Below, in pieces: positions 14,163 through 23,420 of a DNA stretch of 64,000 bases. The notes under the pieces were generated by a model. The model was not told the DNA's origin. It made no database searches and saw only the letters and a program-made list of their open reading frames with translations. Every line of letters begins with the position of its first letter. The stretch's first letter is position 1. Where the stretch lies: NCBI RefSeq assembly GCF_004005565.1, contig NZ_SADD01000003.1:62001-126000 (forward strand). Reading direction: 5' to 3'. The stretch is from Lujinxingia sediminis (GTDB taxonomy: Bacteria; Myxococcota_A; Bradymonadia; Bradymonadales; Bradymonadaceae). The position numbers and the translations under genes are program-made.

Positions 14163-17090
14163 CAGGGAGCTATCCCCAGTGACTACCCCGTCGACGGTTC
14201 AGCCCCGCACACGCGGGGAACGCCAGTCCGAAGGCAACCTCGCCCCCATCACCGCCGGTTCAGCCCCGCACACGCGGGGAACGCACCTTGCCCTGGACAA
14301 GGTGAAACGCCCCATCCGGTTCAGCCCCGCACACGCGGGGAACGCCTCTCGGGCGAGCGGCAAAGCCTCCTCCACCTCGGTTCAGCCCCGCACACGCGGG
14401 GAACGCGTCAACGGGCGTGGCGTAGGTGTCGAAGAGAGCGGTTCAGCCCCGCACACGCGGGGAACGCCTCAGTTTTGCTGATAGGTTGGGAGGCCATCAC
14501 GGTTCAGCCCCGCACACGCGGGGAACGCCGACCAACAGGTCGCAACGCCTTACGTTTGAGCGGTTCAGCCCCGCACACGCGGGGAACGCGACCACGGGTG
14601 AATGACCTCCCATGACCCACGCGGTTCAGCCCCGCACACGCGGGGAACGCCCCAGGGGGGGATGTGAGGGGCTCCATTATGCCGGTTCAGCCCCGCACAC
14701 GCGGGGAACGCCGACCCCGGCACGCCATCCTCATCCCAGAGGCCGGTTCAGCCCCGCACACGCGGGGAACGCCGCCTTATTTACTGCGCGCGCGTCTTTA
14801 AAGCCGGTTCAGCCCCGCACACGCGGGGAACGCAACCGGCCACCGCTCCACCCGCTCAAAAACCCCGGTTCAGCCCCGCACACGCGGGGAACGCTCAAAG
14901 ATCCGAAGTGGCTGCGTGAATACCTGCGGTTCAGCCCCGCACACGCGGGGAACGCATTGCGGTGAATGGCCCCTTCCCTGCGATCCTCGGTTCAGCCCCG
15001 CACACGCGGGGAACGCGCGGGCTCCAGCCACTTCGCCTTCCACTCCCGCGGTTCAGCCCCGCACACGCGGGGAACGCGTCGTACGGGTTAACCCCGCCAA
15101 GGCCGCCCCCGGTTCAGCCCCGCACACGCGGGGAACGCTCCCACCCTTCTCCGCCGCACCCAAGCGCGTCCGGTTCAGCCCCGCACACGCGGGGAACGCG
15201 TGCTCGATCGCCTCAGTCAGTGCGCGCACGCCGGTTCAGCCCCGCACACGCGGGGAACGCACCGGCGCCACCTGACGGGCACGGGGATGAGGCGGTTCAG
15301 CCCCGCACACGCGGGGAACGCTGAGAGAGCACGGCGTCGCGCACGCGCTCGACCGGTTCAGCCCCGCACACGCGGGGAACGCGCCTCGTAATGCGCGATG
15401 CTGCGGCTGATGTGCGGTTCAGCCCCGCACACGCGGGGAACGCGCCACGGGGCTGCCGCTGCGGTGCCGACCTGACGGTTCAGCCCCGCACACGCGGGGA
15501 ACGCTTTCGGAATGGCCGCTGGTGGTGTTGGAACACCGGTTCAGCCCCGCACACGCGGGGAACGCTGATAATACGTCTCCCTTATGTATGCAGGGCACGG
15601 TTCAGCCCCGCACACGCGGGGAACGCGCACCATTGGCCGACGTCATCCCCAAGAGCGTCGGTTCAGCCCCGCACACGCGGGGAACGCGGGGCTTCTAACA
15701 TGCAGCTAAGAGTCAACACCGGTTCAGCCCCGCACACGCGGGGAACGCCCTTGTGGCCCTCTTCATTTGCTCCTCCAAGGCGGTTCAGCCCCGCACACGC
15801 GGGGAACGCCTTTCGGGCACTCAAAGGGTTACGGCCTGATCCGGTTCAGCCCCGCACACGCGGGGAACGCGACGAGCCCTACGTGATCACGCAGTATGTC
15901 ACCGGTTCAGCCCCGCACACGCGGGGAACGCTCGTGCTTATTTTTGAGCGCGTCGTGCGCCCGCGGTTCAGCCCCGCACACGCGGGGAACGCACGGTGAT
16001 CGCGCCGACTGACGACCAGATCGACGGTTCAGCCCCGCACACGCGGGGAACGCTTGTCGTGAGTCCGCTCGTCGTACCCGAGCGGCGGTTCAGCCCCGCA
16101 CACGCGGGGAACGCTCGTACTTGGGCTCTGCCCCGTACCCCACCCACGGTTCAGCCCCGCACACGCGGGGAACGCTCACCGCGCCCGTCCCTGGCGACGT
16201 CCAAGAGCGGTTCAGCCCCGCACACGCGGGGAACGCGGAGCGCTCCTTTACCGCGGCCATGCTTCACCCGGTTCAGCCCCGCACACGCGGGGAACGCTGA
16301 TTGAAGTTTGCGAAGAGCCCGGCCAATGCCGGTTCAGCCCCGCACACGCGGGGAACGCTAACCCTCGATCTCACGCTTGTCAACATTGGCCGGTTCAGCC
16401 CCGCACACGCGGGGAACGCGATCCACGCGCCGATCTGATCTTCATCAAGCCCGGTTCAGCCCCGCACACGCGGGGAACGCAACGCGGGAGATCGAGATCT
16501 TGAAGGTTGCCGCGGTTCAGCCCCGCACACGCGGGGAACGTAGTAGCTGACTGAGCGCCTCCCCTTGCCCCACCGGTTCAGCCCCGCACACGCGGGGAAC
16601 GCGGTCTCCGCGTTGGCAATGGCGCGGTCCCGCTCGGTTCAGCCCCGCACACGCGGGGAACGCGGGGGCGACGGGGATCGCATAATCGGCAATGGTGGTT
16701 CAGCCCCGCACACGCGGGGAACGCCTTTGCCGGGTGTGCAAACTAATTCACAAATACGGTTCAGCCCCGCACACGCGGGGAACGCGCTGGTCGGCGCGCG
16801 CCTGACGGGCTCGGTGGAGGTTCAGCCCCGCACACGCGGGGAACGCCCTACCGATTACGAAATCAATGCGAGCAACATCGGTTCAGCCCCGCACACGCGG
16901 GGAACGCGACCTGGACAGCGCGATGGAGCGGGCCAATGCTGGTTCAGCCCCGCACACGCGGGGAACGCCAGCAGCTCGACAATCTGGATGAGCCCGATCC
17001 CGGTTCAGCCCCGCACACGCGGGGAACGCGGCCCGATGGCGATCCCCCAGCACGCGTTCGCCGGTTCAGCCCCGCACACGCGGGGAACGC

Positions 17091-17214
17091 ACTTCCTGCA
17101 AACCGTTGAAATCACCCGACTTTTCGACGTGCACTTTTGCTACCAACTTTTTATACCTCATTTCGATCATCCAACTTACTCCGAAATAGCAGGTCCCGGG
17201 CAGCATCAACATGC
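17091..17214 (-). promoter_or_regulatory. CRISPR leader with -10-like and IHF-like sites
   Basis: These 124 nt between the cas2 stop and the first repeat are AT-richer than their surroundings. On the minus strand there is a TATAAA box (plus 17,150-17,155) and three AAAAGT hexamers spaced about 13-14 nt. The sequence TTTCAACGGTTTG (plus 17,099-17,111) matches the IHF consensus WATCAANNNNTTR with one mismatch and ends about 9 nt from the first repeat. In E. coli I-E, IHF binds a comparable leader position to direct integration. No convincing -35 box was found at normal spacing. Confidence 0.6.
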
Positions 17215-17619
17215 TTAATCGACTTCATCCGGATCTTCAACATAGCCCTCATCTTGCGGCGCCTGAAACGCCTCAAGCCAGGCCATCATCTGAGCTTCTT
17301 CTTCCTCCAAACTCTCTTTCGAAAATCTGTCCGGCTCCAGCGGCTTGAACGCAATAAGCTCCATGCCATCGCAATCCACCGGCACCCGCCGATTCTCACC
17401 ATAGGTATCAAAACGATAACCAGCCTCGGTCGTCGCTCGCCAGGCGATCACGGCGTTTCCCTGATTCTCATAATCAATCTCGTCTTTGACGCGCTGCCAG
17501 ATGCGTTCGCGCTGACGTTTATCGCAGTTGCCGACATACACCCCGGCGCGAATCTCCAACATCCACACCGTAAGTCGACCGCGCAGACGAGGGGCGACGT
17601 TTTCAGTGACGATGACCAT
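17215..17619 (-). CDS. cas2: CRISPR-associated endonuclease Cas2 (type I-E), with acidic C-terminal tail
   Basis: Partner of Cas1 in the spacer-integration complex. The core closely resembles E. coli Cas2: MVIVTENVAPRLRGRL at the N-terminus, then WMLEIRAGVYVG, then the RRVPVD strand. The start is one of two adjacent ATGs (17,619 or 17,622) preceded by CTGGAG; longer readings upstream lie inside cas1 and lack Cas2 similarity. It overlaps the end of cas1 by about 17 nt, consistent with translational coupling. At about 134 aa it is longer than the usual 95-100 aa. The extra ~40 residues are acidic (a run of four Glu, then a DPDEVD end) and I do not recognise them. It is the last gene of the operon, and the leader begins at its stop codon. 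Confidence 0.95.
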   Translation of the reverse strand: MVIVTENVAPRLRGRLTVWMLEIRAGVYVGNCDKRQRERIWQRVKDEIDYENQGNAVIAWRATTEAGYRFDTYGENRRVPVDCDGMELIAFKPLEPDRFSKESLEEEEAQMMAWLEAFQAPQDEGYVEDPDEVD

Positions 17620-18583
17620 CATCTCCAGTCGTCTCCGGGGTAGCGATTGCAGGACCAATCTGATCGGCGCCGGGTTTAGGCATCTCCAACCCGCCGGCCT
17701 TGAGCACGTCCTCAATCGTCGGAATCAACTTATCGAGCACCCGACTCTTTCGAAACGAGTCCCGACAGGCTCGACGCACCTGCCCGGCCGGATCGCTCGG
17801 ATGCTTCGAGGCGATTTCAAACGCCAGCGGCACCACCGTCTCGAACTTAAAGAGGTCGGCAATGTCGTAGACAAAGGAGCGCGGCTTGCCGGTATGAATA
17901 AAGCCGATCGCCGGCGCATACCCCGCCGCCAGAATCGCCGCCTCCGTCACGCCATAAAGACACGACGTCGCCGCGCTCAGACACCGATTTGCCACATCCC
18001 CTTTGCCCCAATCTTTCGGATCGTAGCGTCGCCCCTTCCACTCCACGCGATAACGCTTTGCAAATTGCTTATACATCTCGCGTACCCGGGCGCCTTCAAT
18101 CCCCTGAAGCTGTCGCACGCTTCGCTTAAGTGGTGCCGGCTCGCCAAAGCGAATCTCATACATGCGCCGCACCACGTTCAACCGCGCCTTCTCATCCAAC
18201 AAATTTGCCGCCTGCCACAGCAGTCGATCCGACCTCGCCCCGCCGGGCTGACCCGCCGAGTAGAGCCGCACCCCGGCCTCACCGACCCACACAATCAAGG
18301 TGCCGGTCGTCGCTGCCAGGGTGGCAGCTGCATGCGAAAGCCGCGTACCCGGCTCCAGCATCAAACACGCCAGACTCCCGACCGGGATCTGCATGCGCAC
18401 GCCATTCTTGTCGACGAGCACAAACGCCCCGTCGATCACGTCGATATGCCCCTTCTCCAGAAACACAAACGATGACCGCCGCCTTATCGGCATCGGCCTG
18501 GGTGGGTTATGCACAACGCGCCTCCCTGCCCCCCTGACCGGGATACCCCGGTTGCTATAGGTTTTATCAAAGAGCCCCCCCAT
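17603..18583 (-). CDS. cas1: CRISPR-associated integrase Cas1 (type I-E)
   Basis: Metal-dependent integrase that, with Cas2, inserts protospacers at the leader end of the array. The catalytic residues known from E. coli Cas1 are present: Glu163 in GIEGARV, His230 in GFIHTGK and Asp243 in VYDIADL. The YDPKDW and SAATSCLYGVTEAAILAAGYAP segments are almost identical in style to the E. coli enzyme (16-residue core of the latter clearly visible). I chose the ATG at 18,583 because GAGG lies 6 nt upstream and it follows the cas6e stop by 8 nt. An ATG at 18,493 would begin nearer the usual family start but has a weaker ribosome site. Length is 326 aa with the chosen start. The C-terminus ends in GDDGHRH, resembling E. 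coli Cas1. All evidence points to an active adaptation module. Confidence 0.96.
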   Translation of the reverse strand: MGGLFDKTYSNRGIPVRGAGRRVVHNPPRPMPIRRRSSFVFLEKGHIDVIDGAFVLVDKNGVRMQIPVGSLACLMLEPGTRLSHAAATLAATTGTLIVWVGEAGVRLYSAGQPGGARSDRLLWQAANLLDEKARLNVVRRMYEIRFGEPAPLKRSVRQLQGIEGARVREMYKQFAKRYRVEWKGRRYDPKDWGKGDVANRCLSAATSCLYGVTEAAILAAGYAPAIGFIHTGKPRSFVYDIADLFKFETVVPLAFEIASKHPSDPAGQVRRACRDSFRKSRVLDKLIPTIEDVLKAGGLEMPKPGADQIGPAIATPETTGDDGHRH

Positions 18584-18591
18584 CGCCGGCC

Positions 18592-19308
18592 TCAGATCAC
18601 CGGTCGAACCATCATCAACCCACAACCATACGCCTTGGTCGGCCCGATGCCTTCAAAAAGAACATGCTTGAAGGCCTCCGGATCGTTGACGACCAGCTCG
18701 CCGTGCAAATCAAGGGTCGCAAAGGTCACTCCTCGACCATTTCGAGGCTTTTTGAAGGTACGACGCACGTAGTTTTCCGCACCAACGCTGGACGCTTTCA
18801 CTTCAAAGCCCCCCTTCTCCGCCCTCGACTTTAGGGTCTTGCCATCCGTTTCAGACGTTGATGTGAGCCATTTAATGCCCTCGTCCCGAGCCAGATCCAG
18901 GAGCGTAAACTCCCGCGATGACCACTCTCCGGCGTCTTTAATCGCCTTCTTGGCGTTCATCACCACATCGTGAACGACCCGCTTATTGTTCTCGTCACGC
19001 CGCTTAACCACCGGGTTGATACGCACCGAAAAGGCCAGGCGCTGCCCTTTCTCCAGAGAAGGCCGAAAGTCCTTGGTCAACAGCTCAAAGACACCCTCAC
19101 GGTCTTGAGGCTCCCGCTCCGACACCACATAGATCACCGGTGCCTGACTCGCTGTATCCCAGCGGTACACAAAGTCCCGCTCGCGCTCAGCATGATCCCG
19201 AAAGAGCGACCATACCAGCTGGTGCCCCTGATAATCAGAATCGCCCGCGACACTTAAACCGACGCGATGCGCCTGACGCAGGTCCACCACTGCTCGTGAG
19301 AAAAACAT
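18592..19308 (-). CDS. cas6e: CRISPR pre-crRNA endoribonuclease Cas6e (CasE)
   Basis: Cleaves the repeat hairpin in the long minus-strand transcript and stays on the crRNA 3' end within Cascade. Tyr26 and His29, in YQGHQL, have the spacing of the catalytic Tyr23/His26 pair known from Thermus Cas6e. The C-terminal glycine-rich loop GIGPTKAYGCGL is the RAMP family signature. Length 238 aa is usual for the family. The ATG at 19,308 overlaps the cas5e stop as TGATG and has GGAGG 4 nt upstream; a GTG three bases earlier is the alternative. The target repeat has a clean 6-bp stem, so processing should be efficient for nearly all units. Confidence 0.96.
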   Translation of the reverse strand: MFFSRAVVDLRQAHRVGLSVAGDSDYQGHQLVWSLFRDHAERERDFVYRWDTASQAPVIYVVSEREPQDREGVFELLTKDFRPSLEKGQRLAFSVRINPVVKRRDENNKRVVHDVVMNAKKAIKDAGEWSSREFTLLDLARDEGIKWLTSTSETDGKTLKSRAEKGGFEVKASSVGAENYVRRTFKKPRNGRGVTFATLDLHGELVVNDPEAFKHVLFEGIGPTKAYGCGLMMVRPVI

Positions 19309-20066
19309 CACTCCTCCCTCTGCAAAAGACGCTCTCGCTCGACCGCGGCCACGCGCTCTGGCCGGTGCGAAAACTGCCAGCGCGACCGACTCCCCGGGTT
19401 ATCCCAGCGCTCCGACTCCTCGAACCCGTCGATTCCGGCTGGCACCAAGGGGTCCGGCTCCCAATAGAGGCGCAGCCACTCCGGACGACGTGCGCCCAGG
19501 TTCGCCAGCACCATCGCCGCATCGTCGGTGACCGGATACTCCGCAAACGCATCGACCAACGTCGACGCCTTCACAATGACCGGGTTCAGCGGCAACGCCA
19601 GCGGACAGGACTTCCGCCCCAGATAGAGCGAAAAGGTCGGCGAGTGGAGAGCTTGTGAGATGGCCTCAAGCGTATGACTGCTATCGTCGCGCAGCCACAA
19701 CGCGACCCTCGCGAACGCATCGCAACGGTACTGCCGTGTCGAGAGCATCGTGTCCCGCTTATCGTAGGCTACCTCATCACGACGCGTCGCCAGATCTCGG
19801 CCATTCTTGCCAGATGACACCTGGACGGTGTGGTAATCCTGCAACAACACCCCGGGAGACTCGACCAACAGCCCGAAACCCAGCGACGCATTAAGCGCCG
19901 CCAGTGCCTCTTCTTCGCTGCGCTTGATGCCAAGCGCAGCGGCTACCAGCCCTATGACCGCAGAACGCGTGGGGTGGTCGGCGCTGGTGCGAATCTCTCC
20001 CACCGCCACCTCCCCCCACGCCGCCATCGGCCCGTAGAGTTGAAAGGTTAAAAACGATGTCGCCAT
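19308..20066 (-). CDS. cas5e: Cascade subunit Cas5e (CasD)
   Basis: RAMP-fold subunit that grips the crRNA 5' handle and connects Cse1 to the Cas7 backbone. The N-terminus MATSFLTFQLYGPMAAWGE is the classic Cas5e start, followed by the RSAVIGLVAAALGI segment. An upstream in-frame start at 20,090 exists, but the ATG at 20,066 is preceded by GAGGAGG at good spacing and matches the family start, so I use it; length is 252 aa. The gene starts 10 nt after the cas7e stop and its stop overlaps the cas6e start. Expected partner of the CUGAACCG handle generated from this array. Confidence 0.95.
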   Translation of the reverse strand: MATSFLTFQLYGPMAAWGEVAVGEIRTSADHPTRSAVIGLVAAALGIKRSEEEALAALNASLGFGLLVESPGVLLQDYHTVQVSSGKNGRDLATRRDEVAYDKRDTMLSTRQYRCDAFARVALWLRDDSSHTLEAISQALHSPTFSLYLGRKSCPLALPLNPVIVKASTLVDAFAEYPVTDDAAMVLANLGARRPEWLRLYWEPDPLVPAGIDGFEESERWDNPGSRSRWQFSHRPERVAAVERERLLQREE

Positions 20067-20076
20067 GGCGACCTCC

Positions 20077-21117
20077 TCATTGGGCAGCAAAGTTCAAGAG
20101 CTCATCCAGCTTGCCTTCGCCGGCCATCGCGTTGAGCACATAGCGCTCCGAGGCCACCGAACCATAGCTCGCGTCCATATTGCGCGCGGTCTCGTTGAGC
20201 TTTTTGATCCCCTCGCTGAGATAATCATCGCCACTGACCGGCTTCAAGAACGCCACCGAGAGCGAACGCGGCTGCCCATCCCCCTTCTCCGCCCACACAT
20301 AGTTGGCGAAAGCTCGCGAGGCGAAGCTGTTCTGCTTACCCGAAGGCGCCATCTTCACCGCCGCCTCCACCAGCGCCTTGATGCCACGCTGCGCCAGTTC
20401 TTCGTTCCCCTCCAGGTTCTCAATGAGCTGCTTCCGATCGATGCACACGTAGACGTAGAAAACCCCCGCCCCAAACTCCAGCTCACCCATATGGGCCGAG
20501 CCCGCGTCTTCGTCGCCTTTATTCAGGTCGTCGACCGCCGTGAAAAAGTCCATCTCCACCGCCGCCTGGTGCACAGTGAGCGCATGCGCCACCTGAACGG
20601 CCGCCTCCACGTTGAACCTGGGCGTCTTGGCCAGCATCCGGCCAAACATCGCAATGTCGATGGCGGCGGCCTCCTCCTTCAGAAGCTCCAGATCGTCGTT
20701 GGTCGTATCCCGACCTTCTTCAATCAGCGTCTCGGCCAGCGCGAAAGCTCTCTCCCACTCCGCCGGGCTGAAGTGCACGATCTGCTTATGCTTATGAAAC
20801 TTCGAGGCGTTCTCCACCTCCCCGAACACCTTCGCGATCGCCTCGGCCGCCTTAAGCGCTTGCTTCTCGGTGCGTCCTCCTTCAACCAGACGCTCATAAA
20901 GCTGCGGCCCCATCAACTTGGTGCGCTGCCCGCTATGCTCTCCCACCGCCTCCTGAAAGAGATCCGAGGTGCGCCAGGTGCGCTTCAGGCATTGCGACGA
21001 CACCCGCAGGCGCTCTTTGCCCCCCATAATCGCCGTCTTCGGACGCCCCAGGTCGTCGCGGTTGAGGTTGGCGGGCGGGTACGAGGTCAGAAGGTGAAGC
21101 TGAAGAAAACGTTCCAT
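20077..21117 (-). CDS. cas7e: Cascade backbone subunit Cas7e (CasC/Cse4)
   Basis: Forms the helical filament along the crRNA spacer in Cascade. The N-terminus MERFLQLHLLTSYPPANLNR, followed by GRPKTAIMGGKERLRVSSQ, is characteristic of CasC; the LRVSSQ/LKRTWR region is the conserved RNA-contacting part. Length 346 aa is typical. The ATG at 21,117 has AAGGAG about 7 nt upstream; an in-frame TTG at 21,123 is less likely. It is separated from cse2 by 92 nt, the only sizeable gap inside the cas operon. That gap holds the palindrome ATTCATGAAT and GC-rich inverted segments. Confidence 0.96.
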   Translation of the reverse strand: MERFLQLHLLTSYPPANLNRDDLGRPKTAIMGGKERLRVSSQCLKRTWRTSDLFQEAVGEHSGQRTKLMGPQLYERLVEGGRTEKQALKAAEAIAKVFGEVENASKFHKHKQIVHFSPAEWERAFALAETLIEEGRDTTNDDLELLKEEAAAIDIAMFGRMLAKTPRFNVEAAVQVAHALTVHQAAVEMDFFTAVDDLNKGDEDAGSAHMGELEFGAGVFYVYVCIDRKQLIENLEGNEELAQRGIKALVEAAVKMAPSGKQNSFASRAFANYVWAEKGDGQPRSLSVAFLKPVSGDDYLSEGIKKLNETARNMDASYGSVASERYVLNAMAGEGKLDELLNFAAQ

Positions 21118-21209
21118 GATCAATCTCCTTATTCATGAATAGTGGGCCCCTGTGGCCCGGGGTTACATGCACCTTCAATAGCTTTGGTCATTGCTCTAAA
21201 AGCGGTGCC

Positions 21210-21758
21210 TCAAGCCTCCTGAGGCATCCGGCTGTAATAATCCTGCGCCCAGCGCTTGCGGCGCTCCGGTCCCCAGTACACGACGTCACGGGTGAGCGCG
21301 TGCACATCGACCTTGCCGTTGAGCATCCGAATCAGACGAACCATCGCGCCATAAAGCTCCTCCCGATCCTCAATGCGCAGCAGGCGCCGAAAACGCAGCC
21401 CGCTGACCTTCGCATCGCCTCCCCCCTCCCGCGGCGTCGCCAGATGCGTCGCAAAACTTCCCCATCCCCGCGACGACTCCCCGGCCTCACCACTTAGCGA
21501 GACATGCTCGCGAACGTGGGAAAGCAGCCCGGCAACCGCTGCAAGCTGGTCGTCTCCCACCACCACTCCCACGCCTTGTAAACGACGTTGAAGCTCATAA
21601 AACGCTGGCGATCCGTACACCTGGTCGATCGACTGACAACGCCGCAACGCCGCGCGCTCACCACGTTGATGCTCCAGCCCCACCCACCAGGTGAAGACCT
21701 GCTCGCCAGCCTCTTTGCTATCGATCTTCTGAGACGTGTTTTGTGTGGCATGCTCCAT
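21210..21758 (-). CDS. cse2: Cascade small subunit Cse2 (CasB)
   Basis: Small alpha-helical subunit that stabilises the displaced DNA strand in Cascade. Identification rests on length (182 aa), position between cse1 and cas7e, and family-like segments such as FYELQRRL and the C-terminal VHALTRDVVYWGPERRKRWAQDYY, which resembles the conserved Cse2 end (W/DR..W..DYY). ATG at 21,758 is preceded by AAGGAGGG at about 6 nt; the upstream GTG (21,764) overlaps the ribosome site. The gap to cse1 is 24 nt. Cse2 is the most variable Cascade protein, so sequence alone would give lower certainty than the context does. Confidence 0.92.
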   Translation of the reverse strand: MEHATQNTSQKIDSKEAGEQVFTWWVGLEHQRGERAALRRCQSIDQVYGSPAFYELQRRLQGVGVVVGDDQLAAVAGLLSHVREHVSLSGEAGESSRGWGSFATHLATPREGGGDAKVSGLRFRRLLRIEDREELYGAMVRLIRMLNGKVDVHALTRDVVYWGPERRKRWAQDYYSRMPQEA

Positions 21759-21782
21759 AATCACCCTCCTTAGTCGTTGAGA

Positions 21783-23420
21783 TCACTCCGCCGCAGCGGG
21801 CAGCTCCGTAATGGTCAGTTCTTTCGCAAACTTCTTCCCCTCAATGCGCAACGTTCCGCTCAATCCTCGCCGCGCCAGCACCACCGCCCGCGGGTTAAAC
21901 CCTCGCCCCGGATCCGGCTCAGCCACCCGATCAAAGATCGCCAGCGCCTCGTTGCGAAGCGTCCGCCCCCACCCCACGCGCCAGGCGTTGAGCTGCGATG
22001 CATCGAGTGATTTTTGCCCCACAACCCGATCGATCTCGTCGTAGAAAAGCGGCTCCGTCGCCCCCCAGAACTCGCGTTCTAACCCGGCAAAGAGCGCCTT
22101 ATCCGCCTTAGCCGCGTCCGCCACTCGCCACGTCACCTTGCCGGTGGAAGTCACATCCGGCTCACCATAAAAAGCGCGTCGCAGCGCATTCACCAGTACC
22201 GACGCCGCAAACCCCGCCCCCGCCACCATCGCCCGTGCATGCTCCTCAAAGCGCTCGCGCTGCCCCTCGGGCACAAGCACAACCGGCATCTTGCTCTCAT
22301 GCCAGGAACGAACCTTGTCTTTGTCTACGTCATACCCAAACGCCCACAGCCTCTCTGTCCTAATGTTCCCAACGCCTTCGAGCTTCTGCATACGTTCAAC
22401 TACCGCAGCCGGCGCTTGCCTGCCTGGATTGTTGATCGCAAAGCCCACCCAGTTTCGGTACGTAATCCCGCCCAATTGCCCTTTTGTAGGGTTAGGTGCA
22501 TCCGACGGTGTTTTCCCTGCCTGGTAAGATGTCAACGGATGAATCCACGGGCCTTTGTAGTTCACGCCGTGCGGTTTATCCCGATAGCTTTCATAGGTTT
22601 GTTCGGCCCTTTCACCGCACACACCACAGTGACCCGGCGCACAATCCTGCAACTCTAAGTCAATACGCCGCGGCATCCCCCAAAACGCCTGTAGACCGTT
22701 GACCTGATCCGGATGCACCTCGGTCCCGTCGCTACTAACCACCGTTGGAGCAAGCCAGGGGAAGATCGCCTCCGGCGTGTCGACCTCACCAGCTCGCGTC
22801 TTTCGGATAAAGAACTCGCGATCCAGTACGTTGCTCCAGACCGTTTCCCAAAGTGATTTCCCCAACACCACCGTCGTCATCGGCCCGCCACCTCGAAGTG
22901 ACACCCGATGACCACTCCCGCCCGCGGTTGCGTTGAGCATCAGGGTAAATATCGCCTGCGCTGTACATGAAGAACAAAAGCGCACCCCATTGCGTCGTTT
23001 TGTATACAGGTCTTTGTTGGAACTGGAGTTGCCTGATTCATTAAAAAGTAAATTGCGAAGACATTTCTTTTTCCCCTCTCCTTCCAAACAATTGAAGTCT
23101 TGCATAAAACGCGGCCCCTCCTCCGCATCCAGCTCAAACGCCGACTCCCAGGGCTCAAACGCCGCTTCCAACTCCGCCCTCGACGGCTCCTCGCGTCGAC
23201 GCCGACGCCACTCCCGCGGCGTCGAAGGCATCATCGTCGTCTGCACCAGGCCGATCAGAAACTGAATCAGCGTTCCGTTGAAATCCGGCCGTGCTGCAAG
23301 AAGCTGACGCGGTGGGCTCTCCTGGCCCATAGCCACCATCTCGGCCGGTCGAATCACATCTTTGCTGCCGTCCATGCGTACCACCGGGATCCACCGATCC
23401 CTGATCAGGTTCAAACTCAT
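21783..23420 (-). CDS. cse1: Cascade large subunit Cse1 (CasA, Cas8e)
   Basis: Recognises the PAM, opens target DNA and recruits Cas3. The 545-aa length, the N-terminus MSLNLIRDRWIPVVRMDG, the FLIGLVQTTMMP segment and the GGGPMTTVVLG motif are all typical Cse1 features. Two Cys-rich spots are visible, RFCSSCTAQ and CAPGHCGVCGERA; the latter looks like a metal-binding knuckle, though that is inference. The ATG at 23,420 overlaps the cas3 stop by four bases (ATGA) and has AGGAGG 4 nt upstream. Confidence 0.96.
   Translation of the reverse strand: MSLNLIRDRWIPVVRMDGSKDVIRPAEMVAMGQESPPRQLLAARPDFNGTLIQFLIGLVQTTMMPSTPREWRRRRREEPSRAELEAAFEPWESAFELDAEEGPRFMQDFNCLEGEGKKKCLRNLLFNESGNSSSNKDLYTKRRNGVRFCSSCTAQAIFTLMLNATAGGSGHRVSLRGGGPMTTVVLGKSLWETVWSNVLDREFFIRKTRAGEVDTPEAIFPWLAPTVVSSDGTEVHPDQVNGLQAFWGMPRRIDLELQDCAPGHCGVCGERAEQTYESYRDKPHGVNYKGPWIHPLTSYQAGKTPSDAPNPTKGQLGGITYRNWVGFAINNPGRQAPAAVVERMQKLEGVGNIRTERLWAFGYDVDKDKVRSWHESKMPVVLVPEGQRERFEEHARAMVAGAGFAASVLVNALRRAFYGEPDVTSTGKVTWRVADAAKADKALFAGLEREFWGATEPLFYDEIDRVVGQKSLDASQLNAWRVGWGRTLRNEALAIFDRVAEPDPGRGFNPRAVVLARRGLSGTLRIEGKKFAKELTITELPAAAE

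Larger units (their letters stand above)
1..17090 (-). CRISPR. Giant type I-E CRISPR array, 280 complete repeats plus one partial, continuing beyond the left edge
   Basis: The crRNA-strand (minus) repeat begins GCGTTCCCCGC, has a GTGT loop, and ends GCGGGGCTGAACCG, 29 nt in all. It matches the E. coli I-E repeat plan: a 6-bp CCCCGC/GCGGGG stem and a final CCG. Cas6e cleavage would leave the 8-nt 5' handle CUGAACCG. Spacers are 32 nt and the period is 61 nt, except for three 62-nt units: one between 2,176 and 4,190, one between 5,959 and 6,021, one between 10,962 and 11,634. First full repeat (28-nt core) is 41-68, last is 17,063-17,090; positions 1-7 are the end of another. Only six core variants were seen: T at 239, C at 613, G at 5301, A at 6831, T at 13361 and T at 16541. 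The 13361 change mispairs the stem. cas2 lies beside the 17,090 end, so newest spacers should be there. Confidence 0.98.

Noticed and set aside
133-17218. Dozens of long plus-strand open frames across the CRISPR array, for example 8,516-10,288 (590 codons)
   Set aside because: The repeat is stop-free in all three plus frames (reading GSAPHTRGT, FSPAHAGNA or VQPRTRGER), and 61 nt rotates the frame each unit. These are by-products of the repeat, with no ribosome sites.
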